Source: Tubiluchus corallicola (Eukaryota; Priapulida; Priapulimorpha; Priapulimorphida; Tubiluchidae). Taken from it: 64,000 nucleotides of DNA. The DNA lies in contig JAQGDQ010000204.1 in NCBI GenBank assembly GCA_030141605.1, forward strand, positions 154,501 to 218,500, in the 5' to 3' direction. The first letter of the stretch is position 1. Every line of letters starts with the position of its first letter. The notes under the pieces were generated by a model, which was given only the letters and a program-made list of their open reading frames with translations, was not told the DNA's origin and made no database searches. Shown here piece by piece: positions 10,901-23,900 of this stretch. Both the position numbers and the translations under genes were made by a program.

Positions 10901-13737
10901 AACTGGCAAGGCTCAGATGCGCGATTCTTTGTGAGGGTCTCGATAGGCTTATGTGCTACTAATGTAGCTTCTATCGTACTGAATAAGTCCGAATTGACAA
11001 GTTGCAATTCTCATATACATATCTTAGGCCTAACAATACAAATTCTTTAGTAATAACTGCTTAATGTAACAAATGTGACATGAGGAAAGGCGAGAAGAGG
11101 AGAGGAGTAGACAGACGAGGAAAAAGGGCAGAATGGAAAAGGAGAGCAGAGACGGGAAGAGGAGAGGATTGGAGAGAAGATGAGATGAGAGAAAAGGGGA
11201 CGAGACGAACGGAGGGGAGAGGCGAGGAGAGGAGAAGAACGAAGAAAATAGAAGCAAAGGCAAAGGAAGGGATATGGAGGATATGCAATGGGATGAAAGG
11301 GAAGGGATTCGAACGGAGAAGAAGAGGGAACGGAATGGAAGGGAAGAGAAGAGAAGAGAAAGAAAAGAAAAAAAAGAGAAAAAAAGAAAACAGAAGGAAA
11401 GGAAAAGACAGAAGAGAAAAGAAGAAAAAAGAAAAGGAAAAGGAAGAGGAAGAGAAGATGTATATTAAATTTTAGTAACTCTCGTAAATACAGTATTTCC
11501 AAAATAGAGACCAATATGATTTTGAGACGCAATAAAAACCACAATGTTCAACCACATCCCAAGGTGTCGTAAAGTTAAGCGTGCGGTTGAGACGAAATTT
11601 TGTTTAATGAACCCCGTCCTAACTCACTCGCAAAATTAGGCGCGATTAAATTCCGCTCAACTTTCCTAGTCGCATGGAAGCTAGTTGCGACTAGGGTTAG
11701 GAGATAAGACGTCTACGTGAATTGTATACAAATAATTCCGCGTGCCTAAACCCATTTAAAACAACGAAACTGTCATAAGTGCGGTACATAAATCGGTATG
11801 CTAAAGCATGACATCAATGTGGACATGACTTTACGTGCTTCGTCACCTGTCACAGTGATGCTGGTTTTGTCATACTAAAGTGCAGCAAAACGTTCAAGCA
11901 CAAAAATGTGGTAATTCAGATGCTTAGCTCTAGAAATAGTGCTTAGAGAAACCAAAAAAAGTTCGGTTACCTATTCAACACTTACCATGCAGACCAGGCT
12001 TTCTTTTTCCTCTCCTGTCAAAATCTGAAATCTGGTCACAAGCAGTAAAAGTTGACAGACCTGATTCTTTTCCAGGCTATGGCATTCGCATTTTCATGAA
12101 AAGCTATATACCTAAGGTATTTGCCTATTCCAGACGCTAAGCAGAGTGTAGCAACCTGACGCATTATATAATACTGTGCGCGCATTGTGCATTCGGCACC
12201 GTCATTCAAATATAACCTTGCTACGTTGTGACAGTACGTGCATGTTAGTTGACAAAATAGGCAAACTTTGTTCATAATTCCTAAAAGATATGGCCCTTTT
12301 GAACTGGCAAGATGTCGGCCATCTTGAATGCTCTGGCCGAAAATTTTCGATTAGCTCCATATCCGAAATTAATCAAACGGACGGGTTTAAACATTGTCCA
12401 AGATTTCATGCTTTTAAGCAAAATGAGCAATTCCGTCATTTTGAACAACATTTGCATCTTAGCCGCCATCTTGAAATGGGGTTGATATTATAGGGCACGT
12501 TAGCATCAGGTATGGATTTCTTGACCTAGAAAACCTATATTAGGCATCAAATTCATTATAATATACACTCTAGTAACTGAGATATAGCCCTTACAAGCTA
12601 GCAACAGCCATACTGTCAGCCATCTCGAAAATTGCGGCCATATTGGACGAATTTCGATTGACTCCAAGATCAAAATTAATTACCTTAATGAGTTCTAGCA
12701 CTGCAAAGTTTTATGCTTTTGAATCAAAGGAGAACTTTTTCACCATTCTGGTAGATTAAATACTCATTCATTTTGGTCATATGGCCAACATCTTTTTTGA
12801 CGTCATAATTAGACCCTTTACACTGATCAAATTTTGGCCCAATTTGGGTACGTTATTCTCTGGACCAAATACTGCAAGAATACACCAAAAGCGTTTTCTG
12901 GTAATTTTTTGTGCTAAGTCAGCAAATTGACCTTATATATCGTACATAGAACAACATGATGGCCAGTATTTCAACAAATTGCGCTTTAACATATAGCATT
13001 GTTTCGCTCATCAGAACAAATTCACGAATTGAACAAAGTGACGTTGGCCAGGGTTCTGTGTGACAACACTGACATCGACACCGTTCAACCTAGAGTTATG
13101 ATGAAGGTGACAGATGGGTAAGTTCTAATTGCAGTTTGCTTGTTAATTAACGAAATAAAGCAACAGCACCTCAGAATGTTGCTTTAATTCCATTCGTACA
13201 ACTATAATGGAAATTTCGCACCTTTAAACAGTCCTAAATTAGAGAGCAAGATGGGCTTACATATATAGGGCCTGATACTTGATTAAACATGTAGCTCTGT
13301 CCTTCAGGAATGGCACTACCAAAATAAAATAAATTTAAATCTTTTACGAGTAAACATTATTATTTTGTACTGTATTTCAGTTTGTCTTCTGTTAACGTCT
13401 GCATGGATTTTTGTATTAAATTCTGCTTTAGTGGAACTGTAACTCTAGAATTGCAAATATAAAAAACAATTGTGCATAACTGAGCAGACACATTTAAGTC
13501 ACGCATGAGGCATTTTTTAAACATTTATACTCAATACTGTATCGTCGAAATTTTTGTGCCATATTGCCGGCTTTAACTACAGTACTTTCGTACCATATTA
13601 TTGATTGCTATATTTTTAAGGTGGATCATCTAAAAATTACATTAATTTAATAATTTTTTCCTTTTTAATTTAGAAATGCTGAAGTTTCGTGCTCTCAAAT
13701 ACCGAAAATGGGCCTACAGGTTTTCGGACCACCGTAA
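3668..13737 (+). CDS. Secreted animal heme peroxidase (myeloperoxidase/peroxinectin-type), 13 exons, 641 aa
   Basis: Spliced by eye as 3668-3816, 4312-4553, 4679-4867, 5346-5480, 5805-5903, 6891-6980, 7091-7251, 8077-8198, 8623-8775, 9400-9615, 10416-10618, 13015-13117 and 13674-13737. All junctions are GT-AG, the frame stays open, and the product is 641 aa. It starts with a signal peptide (residues 1-19), then RVKR at 37-40 (furin-type propeptide site) and 19 prolines at 58-76. The peroxidase domain follows: WGQFLDHD gives distal Gln177, heme-linking Asp180, distal His181 and calcium-ligand Asp182; GDERANEQ gives catalytic Arg305 and heme-linking Glu308; YRFGHS gives proximal His399; [10 protein letters not shown] gives Asn473. 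In this family the enzyme uses H2O2 to oxidise halides, thiocyanate or aromatic substrates outside the cell or in vesicles. There are no Ig, LRR, VWC or transmembrane segments, so it is not peroxidasin or thyroid peroxidase as such. By family knowledge Gln309 replaces the heme-linked Met of myeloperoxidase. The exon 5 donor (GTGCGA) is weak. Confidence 0.93.
4334..4390 (+). repeat. In-frame proline-codon tract (19 consecutive Pro)
   Basis: A CCN run of 57 bp in exon 2 of the peroxidase encodes 19 uninterrupted prolines between the propeptide region and the first conserved cysteine (Cys82). The codons are mixed CCA, CCG and CCT, so this is not a pure triplet microsatellite at DNA level, which hints that the proline run is kept at protein level. 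Confidence 0.9.
6082..6295. repeat. Long (GAAT)n microsatellite in peroxidase intron 5
   Basis: About 210 bp of GAAT tetranucleotide repeats, interrupted at two places by a GAAAGAAT variant 60 bp apart. That spacing suggests the array grew partly by duplication of a larger block. It lies inside the roughly 1-kb intron between exons 5 and 6. Confidence 0.95.
7900..7936. repeat. (AT)n microsatellite in peroxidase intron 7
   Basis: A pure AT dinucleotide run of about 37 bp in the intron before exon 8. It is likely length-polymorphic. Confidence 0.9.
9055..9160. repeat. Purine-rich tract in peroxidase intron 9
   Basis: About 100 bp of almost uninterrupted purines (GGAGAAG-like units) on the + strand. 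It resembles the longer purine tract in intron 11. Confidence 0.75.
11080..11458. repeat. Long polypurine tract in peroxidase intron 11
   Basis: About 380 bp that is nearly all A and G on the + strand, made of irregular GAGAGGAGA, GAAAAGAAA and GGAAGAG units. The long open frames seen in it on both strands are low-complexity artefacts (Arg/Glu/Lys-rich or Ser/Phe/Leu-rich). Confidence 0.9.
12290..12830. repeat. Two degenerate direct copies of a GCCATCTTG-containing repeat
   Basis: Segments at about 12290-12500 and 12590-12830 share the same order of motifs: GATATRGCCCTT, a GCCATCT(T/C)GAA block, a GGCC.. TTTCGATT block, CAAAATTAAT.., then TTTTATGCTTTTRA. The two copies are perhaps 65-70% alike by eye and lie in tandem in intron 11 of the peroxidase gene. 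No protein is encoded. It looks like an old non-autonomous transposon or satellite fragment; the class is unknown. Confidence 0.55.
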
Positions 13738-13876
13738 CGTAGCTCAACGAGTATACATAATATCATAAAACCATTAGACCGCAGTCATAGAAATTACAGT
13801 CAATGAATTAATGAACGTAGATTATCCATATAATTATCATTATGTAGTGGTACCAGCTTAGATGAGATATTTGTTA

Positions 13877-13882
13877 AATAAA
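13877..13882 (+). promoter_or_regulatory. Polyadenylation signal of the peroxidase gene
   Basis: AATAAA lies 140 bp after the TAA stop at 13735-13737. It is the first good signal on this strand after the gene, so the 3' untranslated region is probably about 160 nt. Confidence 0.6.
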
Positions 13883-14700
13883 ACATAAAGTAAAGAATTG
13901 TTCAGACAATGTACAATTATCACATGCGTTTCTCAATACTGCAATGCTATACTCGTTTTACGAGAAGGCCTATTTGCATCTAATGGAAATTATTCGTCTA
14001 GTAACTTGTCTGTTTAAAGCACTTTCGGGTTGAAAAATGGCATATGATTATAAATTATGTAAATATAATTATTTATGTCGTGAAAGTTTTTGAGCGTGTG
14101 CATATATATTACAAAAATACTATACTTTTTTAACTGTGGCAATCTTCATTGAACAGATAAGTATGATTATACTACGAACGTTTATTACTCGTTAGCATAA
14201 TAAAATAACCACAACAACTCTAACAGCAACGCTGAGATTATGGCTACGCAATTAACAACTTTAATACATTAATTCAAAGTACAAAGTTAACAGGATTTCT
14301 CTAAATAGTAGGCCTACACTATGCTGGTTAGATGATCTGTATTCATGTCTGACTTCAAAATTTACCATAAATACATAAAATTGGACCTAAGGTCTGATCA
14401 CATTAAAACGTTTAGTACTCCTAATACAAGTTTGAATACAATCAAAAATTTTACAGTTAACAGCAATATTAAAATCATCACTTCCACAAAGATATAATGA
14501 CAACAATTCACTATTACTATATTGTAAAATACTGAAATTTAAAGGCAATAATATGTTACTTAATTGACTGAACATAGCACCTCTGTTCCAACAGTTGCAC
14601 GAACAGCTTCACTAACCGCTAATCGTTCTGTGCAAATATAGGGAATTTATATTGTGCATCGTTTTAAAAAATAAATAAATAAATAAATAATAATAATATA

Positions 14701-14854
<154 letters not shown>

Positions 14855-15988
14855 CAACAATAGTAATAATAAAGCACCAAAATGGCTACTACTACACCAT
14901 CAGCTGCTTCAGGAGCGAGAGGTGTTGTCAGCTCAAGTTAGGCCTATAGATGGAGTAGATGGATGAGAGTTGCTTATTTACAACACCTAGAACACGAAGA
15001 CAGTTTCTAATGATACGTATTCAGCAGAAACTGGTAAACGCCGTTTGTTTGTTGCCCATTGTGTGCTAATTACTAACTCGTCAAGAAACAAGCAGCAGAA
15101 AACGTAAACAAGTTTGTTAGCCGATACTGAAAGTACCATATTGAGTTATGCCAGAATTCATTATGAAGCTTGTATTTAAAAAAAATGTTGCAGCAAACAA
15201 CAGAATTTAAAAGACACAAAATCCCAGATTGGAATGTAGAATTTATGATACTTCTCCAGGGACGAATAGTTAAATACACGTTAACTTATACGTTACAAAT
15301 TTTACATTAACATGGTTTACATGATTTATTTGTTTGAAACATATAATGCCTTCAGCAGTGATGCTTAAAATGATCAGAAATACGCAGACCAGAAATCTCA
15401 AAACTATATCATTTTGCATAGTGATGAAGCCTATCACTATGACTATTTTGGATGTAGATCCAACTGAAAGTCGTCAAAATTAATATGGATGCAATTTTCA
15501 AGACGGCCAAAAAGATGACTGCTTGTATCTTGAAAGGTTTTATGATGCAATGCACATTTAAAGACATATAATTACAAATAAAATGAAATTGCAAGGCAAC
15601 AATAACAACAGCAACAACAACATTTCTAAGTAATCGAGTGACAGTGACTTTTATAAAAATAAAATTTTAGTATAAAAGCAGACGACTATATATATGTGGA
15701 GTGAAAGAACAACTGGGTACTGTGGGTAGTAACAGCGCTTGGCTGTGAAGGCAGCCAGCACTGTGCCTGGTTGGTAAATGGATGGACAACATCCAGAAAA
15801 GTTTCGTCTGCCATCTTGCCTTCAGGTATTTTTCTGTATGAGACATGTGTACATACATATGAAGATAACTAAGACACTCATGCGGTCTAGTCCCCAAAAC
15901 GTGCCACTTAGAAGATTATCTTCTACCTAGGCTTTCGATGCTGGCACAACTATGAGCATTGTATTCCATTGTATGCCACCGCTGTAAA

Positions 15989-15992
<4 letters not shown>

Positions 15993-16072
<80 letters not shown>

Positions 16073-16076
16073 CCTT
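15993..16076. repeat. (CT)n microsatellite
   Basis: About 80 bp of CT dinucleotides with two small interruptions near the right end. Confidence 0.95.
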
Positions 16077-17937
16077 TCATTCAATCGAAGTTTTTCTAAC
16101 TTTGGAACATTACGTGGAAATTTTTGGCGACTATAGCGAATAAGTAACGTCTTTGTTCTCTTCCCCCCATAAGGTATAGGACGGCACAAAACTACACGGT
16201 GCAAAAATATGACATTGTGTGTAAATAAGGTTCAGGTTGGACAGAATTGGCGCAAATGTTTTCAGTACATGCGGCCTTGTACATCCTACTGTTACAGAAA
16301 GTTTGTTGGTGTTAACAGCCAAAAACCTGTGGCACACAAAGTATTGAACCACGCCTGGCAATGATCAGCAAACACTTCTACACGTAACAGGTTTTCTGGC
16401 GAGGATTAAGAAATTTAAGCGATTGGGTAAATTTGGTAAGTGTGAGTTTGTTTCAATTTTGCGTAAGTGTCTGTAAAGTTAATTTTAAAAAAAGAAAATA
16501 CATAATGCATTATGGATCCTGGCTGTGGAATTATAATAAATGATCAGTCCTCGTAACCCAATGGCGGGTTAAAAACGAGATGGTCGGTTAAAAGTGCATA
16601 AACTATGAAATTAATACTTAAGGTGAATGATGGAGTAGCAACTAGTCACGTAGAAAGCTCAACTGCGATTTAAAGACATTTGCTATTTACTGATTTGCTA
16701 GCGCATTGACTTCATTTTATTAAATCTCCTGTGTAAAGATTCGTCAATTTAAAGTTCCTACTATAATTTGTTACCTACTATATCTCATAGCATTAGTTTG
16801 CTGCTAAAAAGGGTAAGTTTTGGTTACTAGTTACTAGTTTATTCAAGACGGTTACTTTTTCATATGGAACCATTAGATTAGGTGGGTCAAACGGTGGCGG
16901 ACTCGTTGAGTTGGAAGATCAGTTTTTAAGGGCCCCAGTTGGGTGGGGTCGATGGGCAGTGAGCTGCATGCTAGAAGTAATATGCATTGCTCGTAACGCT
17001 CGCAGATGCGAGATACTTATTGACAAACAGCAGGAGTTATTGACAAACAACATAGACTTAAGAGACCAATGGATGGGAGACCGTAGACATTACAAGATGT
17101 TATACCAAACAAGATTCGCAAAATTTAGTTTGATATGGTAAGGCTATTTCTCCAGACTAAATTATAGCATAATTATGTATATCGACTCTTATGTATCAGA
17201 CCTATCTAAATGGACTTCACGTTTTATTCACGTTTTCAATTGGTATCAAACAGTTTTAATCTTGTTTTAGTTTGCAGAATGTAGAAGTATATGAAACAAC
17301 TATGACCAAGGTAAGCACTCACCCTTGTTGCAATATCATAACCAATTTGTAATATCAAACATGTTTTAAGAAAGTAAAGAAACTTCAAATTAAAAAAAAC
17401 TTCTGAATATGTTCTTGACAAACTGCTCGAACTGCCTGGTAATTTATTTTAACACTTTATTTAAATTCGAAATAGTGTGATAATGGTATAAAAATTATAA
17501 CAGCAATATGTCAACCCTGCTTCGTGGCAAAACCGGAACTCACTCGCTAACATGTTCAGGTATAGAGTGAATAGAGAGAAGCCAGTCGTGACGTCACATT
17601 CATACCTTAAGTTTAAGTTACTGGCCTACTACAGTACATGTTTTTAACAAAATCTTTGAATCTTTTCATAATTTATAGCGTAGTGTCCTTCTCCATTTCT
17701 TTCATTTTACCTAGTTCTATTTATTCCAGATTCGTTAGTTACGCAATTTGATGTCAGTGCCGCTTCACTGCTTAATACAATTTACATTTACATTCATATA
17801 GCTACAATCTATCATAACAATAATTGTTTTTAGTGCTTGACAAATGCCAAATCATATTTGTACACTGATGACTCTGTGAAAAGAGCGAAAGTAAAACAAT
17901 CTGAGCGACTGGATTTTAAACAGGTGTAGTCACTGAA

Positions 17938-20900
17938 ATGCCGCTAAATAAAACAGGTAATTTTTACATTTTACTTGTCACATTGTTGCTAATATTACGA
18001 TTATAATAACTGTAATTAACGATGCTGTGGTGTAATCTTGTATACTAACAACATGGTTGTCGTTTTGTATGATGCTGGTTATAGTACTGAAGGCTAAAAC
18101 TTTTACAAAGTTTTAGTATATTTGCAGTAAACTATTATTGTTATGCGTAATTTCCCACTAAATAAGTAACTGTAACATCAAAAAGTCGCGTTAACAAGTG
18201 TAAAATTTAATGAATCAAAACACAGTAAATGTCGCATTGTTCAGCTGATAACGTGTCATTGGTTTTAATCAACGACGTAAAACTGAAGCAATTCAATGCA
18301 TTAAGGTCTGTAATAGAGCTACCTATTAGGAAAAATGGTGAAAATCCAAATTACCATCGAAGCTGTACAGAAGAATTTTGAGTTTTTCTTAACAAGCAGA
18401 TATAAGGCTGGTCTGAACGGGTAAACTTTTTTTACTGATTATCAACAGAAAATCTTTGAATCTGTCTCAAGCTAAGCCTGATTGCTTAATATACAAAATA
18501 TAAGTTAACTGTAAAATGCCAAGCATTTTTCCTATAACAAGCAAGCGGAGCTTAAAGGACAAGGAAAGGTGTTCCTGAAGTAGGTTTCAGAAAAATCGCC
18601 TTAAAAGTTATAATAGTGTTAGCAAATTTAAGCGTATTTTATACTCGCGTTAAAAGGAATTCTTGTTTGTTTTCATTTCAAATTTGCCGCTATACTGTTC
18701 CGACAGCGCTATTACATAACGTCAACTACGCACAACATAAATCAGGGGAAGAAAAGGCAATGTTAAACTATGTCCCAAAAACTTATTTTTTAAACTCATT
18801 TTAAACGGCTTATAGTCAAAATAGCTGCATTTAACGGTCATCGTGGGAGTTTAAATTTTCGAGTTTTGTACAGTATTTCTGCTAGCGCAAACTCAGTATG
18901 CAGTAAGACAACATATAAGTAATATAAAATTTCAAGACAAATTTTTTTAAGCTTTCTGTAAGTGGAGGGTTTCTTGTGCTTTAAGCTTAATTATCTTAAC
19001 AGGTAAGTTTAACTACGCCATATCTCGGAAAAATGCAGAATCAATGAAAGATGCCAAGAAGACTTCAAAAGAAAAACATGAAGAGGCAAATAATGATGGT
19101 CATTGGCTGAAAAAAGAGATCGGTTTATTGAGTGCGGTTGGGATCATCGTGGGTACAATGATTGGTAAGTGAAATATGCATGCGTAGAGAAGTCATCGCG
19201 TTCTTTAACAGTGTCACTTAAATTTATTTCTCCTGATTTTACACATCAGTCCAACTTAATTCTTACCCGCGTCTTGAGCTTGGCAAAACTTTGTCTTCCT
19301 TGAGTAAGTGCTTTGTGTCTAATTTTTCCCCTATATTTCATATATCGAACATTGAACATTAAGTTCGACATAGAAATGTGACATAGATTTTTTTGAGTTC
19401 TTTACATGCAGTTTTTTTATAATACATAGATACACTGCAATCTCTGATTAACGGTTGTTTAAAAATGTTTAAAAACTTGCATTTTTGGCCGCAATTGTTA
19501 TTAAGGAATCACTAATTACATATTAAAATGCTATTTTTAAGTTCTGTTTATCTAGGTCTGTAATAGTATTTTTGTTTTATATCCCGTTTTGTTGTAATTA
19601 AAGGTTCAGGGATATTTATATCACCAAAAATAGTGCTACGCCGAACAGGTAGTGTTGGAGCGAGCTTAATTATATGGGCTGTTTGTGGCATTCTTAACAT
19701 GATAGGTAAAGTGATTTATTAAGTTTAGTTAATATTTTCTATGTTAGTTTAGTTACTTGTTAATAACATTATGTTTTTACCACGCACGATAGCAAAAATT
19801 TACAGTAGTGCGTCGAGTCCGATGAAACTTTATAGAACATAGGCCCTACTACTCTATTTGTGGCACAATAATAAATGTAACCATCTGCTTGTAACCAGTA
19901 AGACATAATCAATGGTTAATCTGTCAAAAATACTTGGAAATTGTAAATCACTTCACAGTGATTTAATCGCGAGATTCTGTGCCTATATTACTGAATATCG
20001 CATGCATTTTCTGAAGCTTATTTTGCAACTTCGACATTACAGTACGAATCACATAAATTTTTTGAACGTAAAGTAGTAGGTGAAAGTTTCAAAGTTAAAG
20101 CTGTTGGTAATACATTCAATTCAATTCAACTTTATTTTTTCAATAATTGTTAAAAATGTGACAAAATTATTTGACTATACAGGTATGAGCAGCTCTGCAG
20201 AATATGTCTGACGCAGCTCTCGGACACAAATTTGAGTCAGACAGTTTTATTGCAGACAGATTTTTTAAAGTGTGCGACTAGCATAACGTTTAAGAAGAAT
20301 ACCAGAAAGCTAATCAATGTATCTTCATTTGCACTACGGCTTAAGCCCGAATAAGTATAAAATATCACATTTAAAGCGTTCTTTTCTATTTTGAGAATGA
20401 TTTCGTTTCATAATCTACGTTACATTACGTAAAATTGTATCTCACTTTAAAGATCTTTGATTATGCATGGCCAGTGTTTTTATACTTCTGTGTTTTTTGT
20501 ATTTTTCATTAGCATTGCTTTAGTTTTTTCTGGGTGATTTTGTGTCCCTTTTGAAATGTGATATCCTTATGTGTTAGTAATATAAAATACGTCCAAAAAT
20601 TAATATTAACAATTTCGTGTGATCTTTTTCCTTTTTCTTTCTTAGTCTTTCACCTGAAGATGAACTATAGAGTTAGTTTTTTTATAAACATATTTTTATT
20701 TATTATTTTTCACCTATAATGTGGCTTTGGCTAACAGCAAAGGTGATGTAAAGATCTCAAGCAAGATATAAAATAAGTTTTACAAGTTAGAAACAATCCA
20801 CAACAAAATGTGACTGCATGATCTAAGAAAATACAAGTCTGTTAAATCTACTTAAATCTGCCAGTATTCTTCATAAGCTTTTGAACTAGTTCCAAAAGTG

Positions 20901-23900
20901 TAATATTTTGGTCATAGTTTAGCAAATGAATACCATTCAAAAGAACAAAAATTAAAGACTCAGTGTATAAATTGAGCTTATTAATTGGTATTATGTTATT
21001 TTGATACATGGTGGATAAATTGTATGCAAGTTGCTCTGTACTTGCATTATAAAGAGGGAATTCGAGCATGAAGTGTACGACGGATTCAGTAACAAAACCA
21101 CACAAACATTTTTTATCCACAGTATTGCCATACTGATATATTGATAGAGCTAGTTTAAAACGTCGTAGTGGAATTTTTTTATTAATAGACCAAGGGAACT
21201 TAATACCTATAAGCAGTTGTTTCTTTGCAGTTGCCCTGTGTTACCTTGAACTAGGTACAATGATACGTGTGTCTGGTGGTGATTATGCGTACCTTATGGA
21301 AGCATTTGGTCAGTCGAAGAAGCATAAGTTCTTGGGACCTCTTCCGGCTTATTTGTACTCATGGATCAATATTGTGGTTTCCAGGCCGGGAAGCATTGCA
21401 ATCATGACCATGACGTTTGCTCGATATGCAGTTAATCCGTTTTTTGGAGAATGTGGAGCTCCCGTGTTCCTCACCAAGTTATGTGCGATTTGTGCAGTTA
21501 GTAAGTGAACAAATAAGATGCTAAATGATTTGTTTATAACGACAAAGTGATAAATCAGCAACGGCGAGCCTTTCATGCAATAAAGCACAAAAGTACAATG
21601 GAAAAACAACGATATACGCTAAACAGCCAAACATAATATCACCACACATAAACCGAATCTTGAGAGAGTCTGCTTAGCGTGGCTGTATATAGTAATTTAT
21701 GCTGTTTCATTTTTTGCTTTGGCTTAATGCTTATCCTGTCAACATCCTTTCCTGTTTAAATATCAAAAATTTATTATTATAGTGCTGAGATTATTTCTAC
21801 TATCGATCGACGCTATACTCGTAGCAGCATCGAGTTATTTAAGCAAGTTTCCACTGATAAGTCGAAACACGTTTTACCTCAATTGTATATGTACAAATCA
21901 CAAATATTATTGCTACAGCGTTAAGCTAAATGGCGTGAAACTATTTTCTCTCACATGTTATGTTGCTCAATACTAAGTTTTACATTTTTCTTTACTGTTT
22001 CTTACTATTATTATAATTACTAGTTTCTTATTATTTTGAATTTAATTAATCACTTTATTTGCAGTGGTCATCGCTACAGTGAATTGCTACAATGTGAAAG
22101 TTGCTACAAGGTTACAGAATTTCTACATGTTTGCTAAGCTCTCAGCTTTGGTAATAATAATCATCGGCGGCATTGTTAATTTAATTAAAGGTAACGTTGT
22201 TTTTACTATTAAAATCATTCAAGACTGTTTCGACTGTCTGTTTTTGGATGCGAAACGATATGCGGAACATCAAAGCTTGGTTATGTCACTCATGTTGGTG
22301 TTTTGTCTGAAAGCATCACAGGCTACAGTTTTCATCGTAGGATGAAGATATCATTTCATAGACAAACGAAGCCCGATTTTTCTTTTTCAAAATACGGCCC
22401 TTAAATAAGCCAATTATGGATCACATTGTTACATTTTGTGGTTTCTTTTAATTCATTCTAATGATTGAATCTGTATGAATAGGTCTGGTCTAACAACGAG
22501 TATCCCAAATTTTTATTAAAAAACGGTTTCTGCGAGAACGGTAACGTTTTTATGATTTACCTTTAACTTTACGAAATGAGCAAGTAGAACGTGCTGCATC
22601 CAAGTACAATAGTACTTCCACTCTAGTTGTCCGCGATAGGAATCTTATGTTAAATAGAAGTAAAATATTATTTAGCTTTATTGTTAATATTAGTTATACA
22701 CATTATCCTGTTATGGGTCCAGATAAAGACGTGCGCCATGCGTGACACGGCACGTCATAGCTACGTGGCATACCATTTGTTCGTTTGTTTGTCTGTCTGC
22801 CTGTCCATTGTATGGTCGTTTCTTCCATTATGTGGAATACTCAAGCTTACATAGTTATGTAACTGCTGATCGACAGTCTTTTCGCTCTGCCTAAATTTAC
22901 GTAATTTGTATCGGAAGACTTTAGTTTACCTGAGTTATGAACTGTAGTTGCGTTCTTTATGCTTACAAAATTTTAACGTGTATGCAGTTTTCTTGCCAAA
23001 CTTTTGATATCATTTAACTGCGACTATGTATTTCTAAGCTTCATAATTTTGCAATTTCATTTGCAATCATTGATTCATTTGCAATTTTAGGACATCTAAG
23101 TTAAAATAAGCTCCTTTGCTATGTTCACCCATTCGTTTGTTCATCCATTCATTCCATCGATTCATTCGTTTGTTCGTTCTTTCCTTCCTTCGTTCATTCA
23201 TTCATTTGTTCATTTGTTCGTTCGTTTCACTGATTGATTGATTCATTCATTCATTCATTAGCTCATTCATTCGTTTATGTTTTTATTCATAATTTATTTT
23301 GTTGCTTGCTTTGTTCAGAAACTTCTCCCTTTTCAGAGAGTCATTTCATCCTATATCACAATTATGTACGTTTTACAGTACAGAATTTTAGTACCACAGG
23401 CCTGAATTAGCTAGTCTGCTGCTTTCTAGCGCATGACGTTCGAGTATCTTCGTCTTTTTATGCCTATGACACGACACACAAAGGCGTCCAGCTCCCATAA
23501 GCGAGAAAGTCTATATTGTCAATGAGTGATGAAACCAGAAATTTTGGCAGAGGAAGCTGGAAGCCAGACACTGCATCACAGAAAATTAGGAATTAAAGCT
23601 ACATGATAAAAACAGTTAGGTAGGGTTTTTATTCTTCACACACAACTGCAGGCGATCGCAATCGTAATTCGCTAAAAACCCATTCAAAAAAAGTGAAAAT
23701 TGTTACTGCAATAACGGAAGCACGAAATCGTCAAATTTGTATTTGATTTTCAGGATACACGGGAAATTTGCAATATGGCATGGAAGGAGCAACCTTGTCA
23801 CCTTCTGAAATAGCTTTAGCCATGTATGGTGGCAACTGGGCGTACGCTGGCTGGCATAATTTGAATATGGTTGTAGAAGAAGTGAAAAACCCAAATAAGT

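Noticed and set aside
11030-11544. Overlapping frames of 64-165 codons on both strands
   Set aside because: All derive from the intronic polypurine tract; composition is low complexity and they lie between verified peroxidase exons.
16796-17141. Open + frame of about 114 codons between the two main genes
   Set aside because: No ATG near the start, no matching splice sites, no known domain; a few frames of this length are expected by chance in 64 kb.
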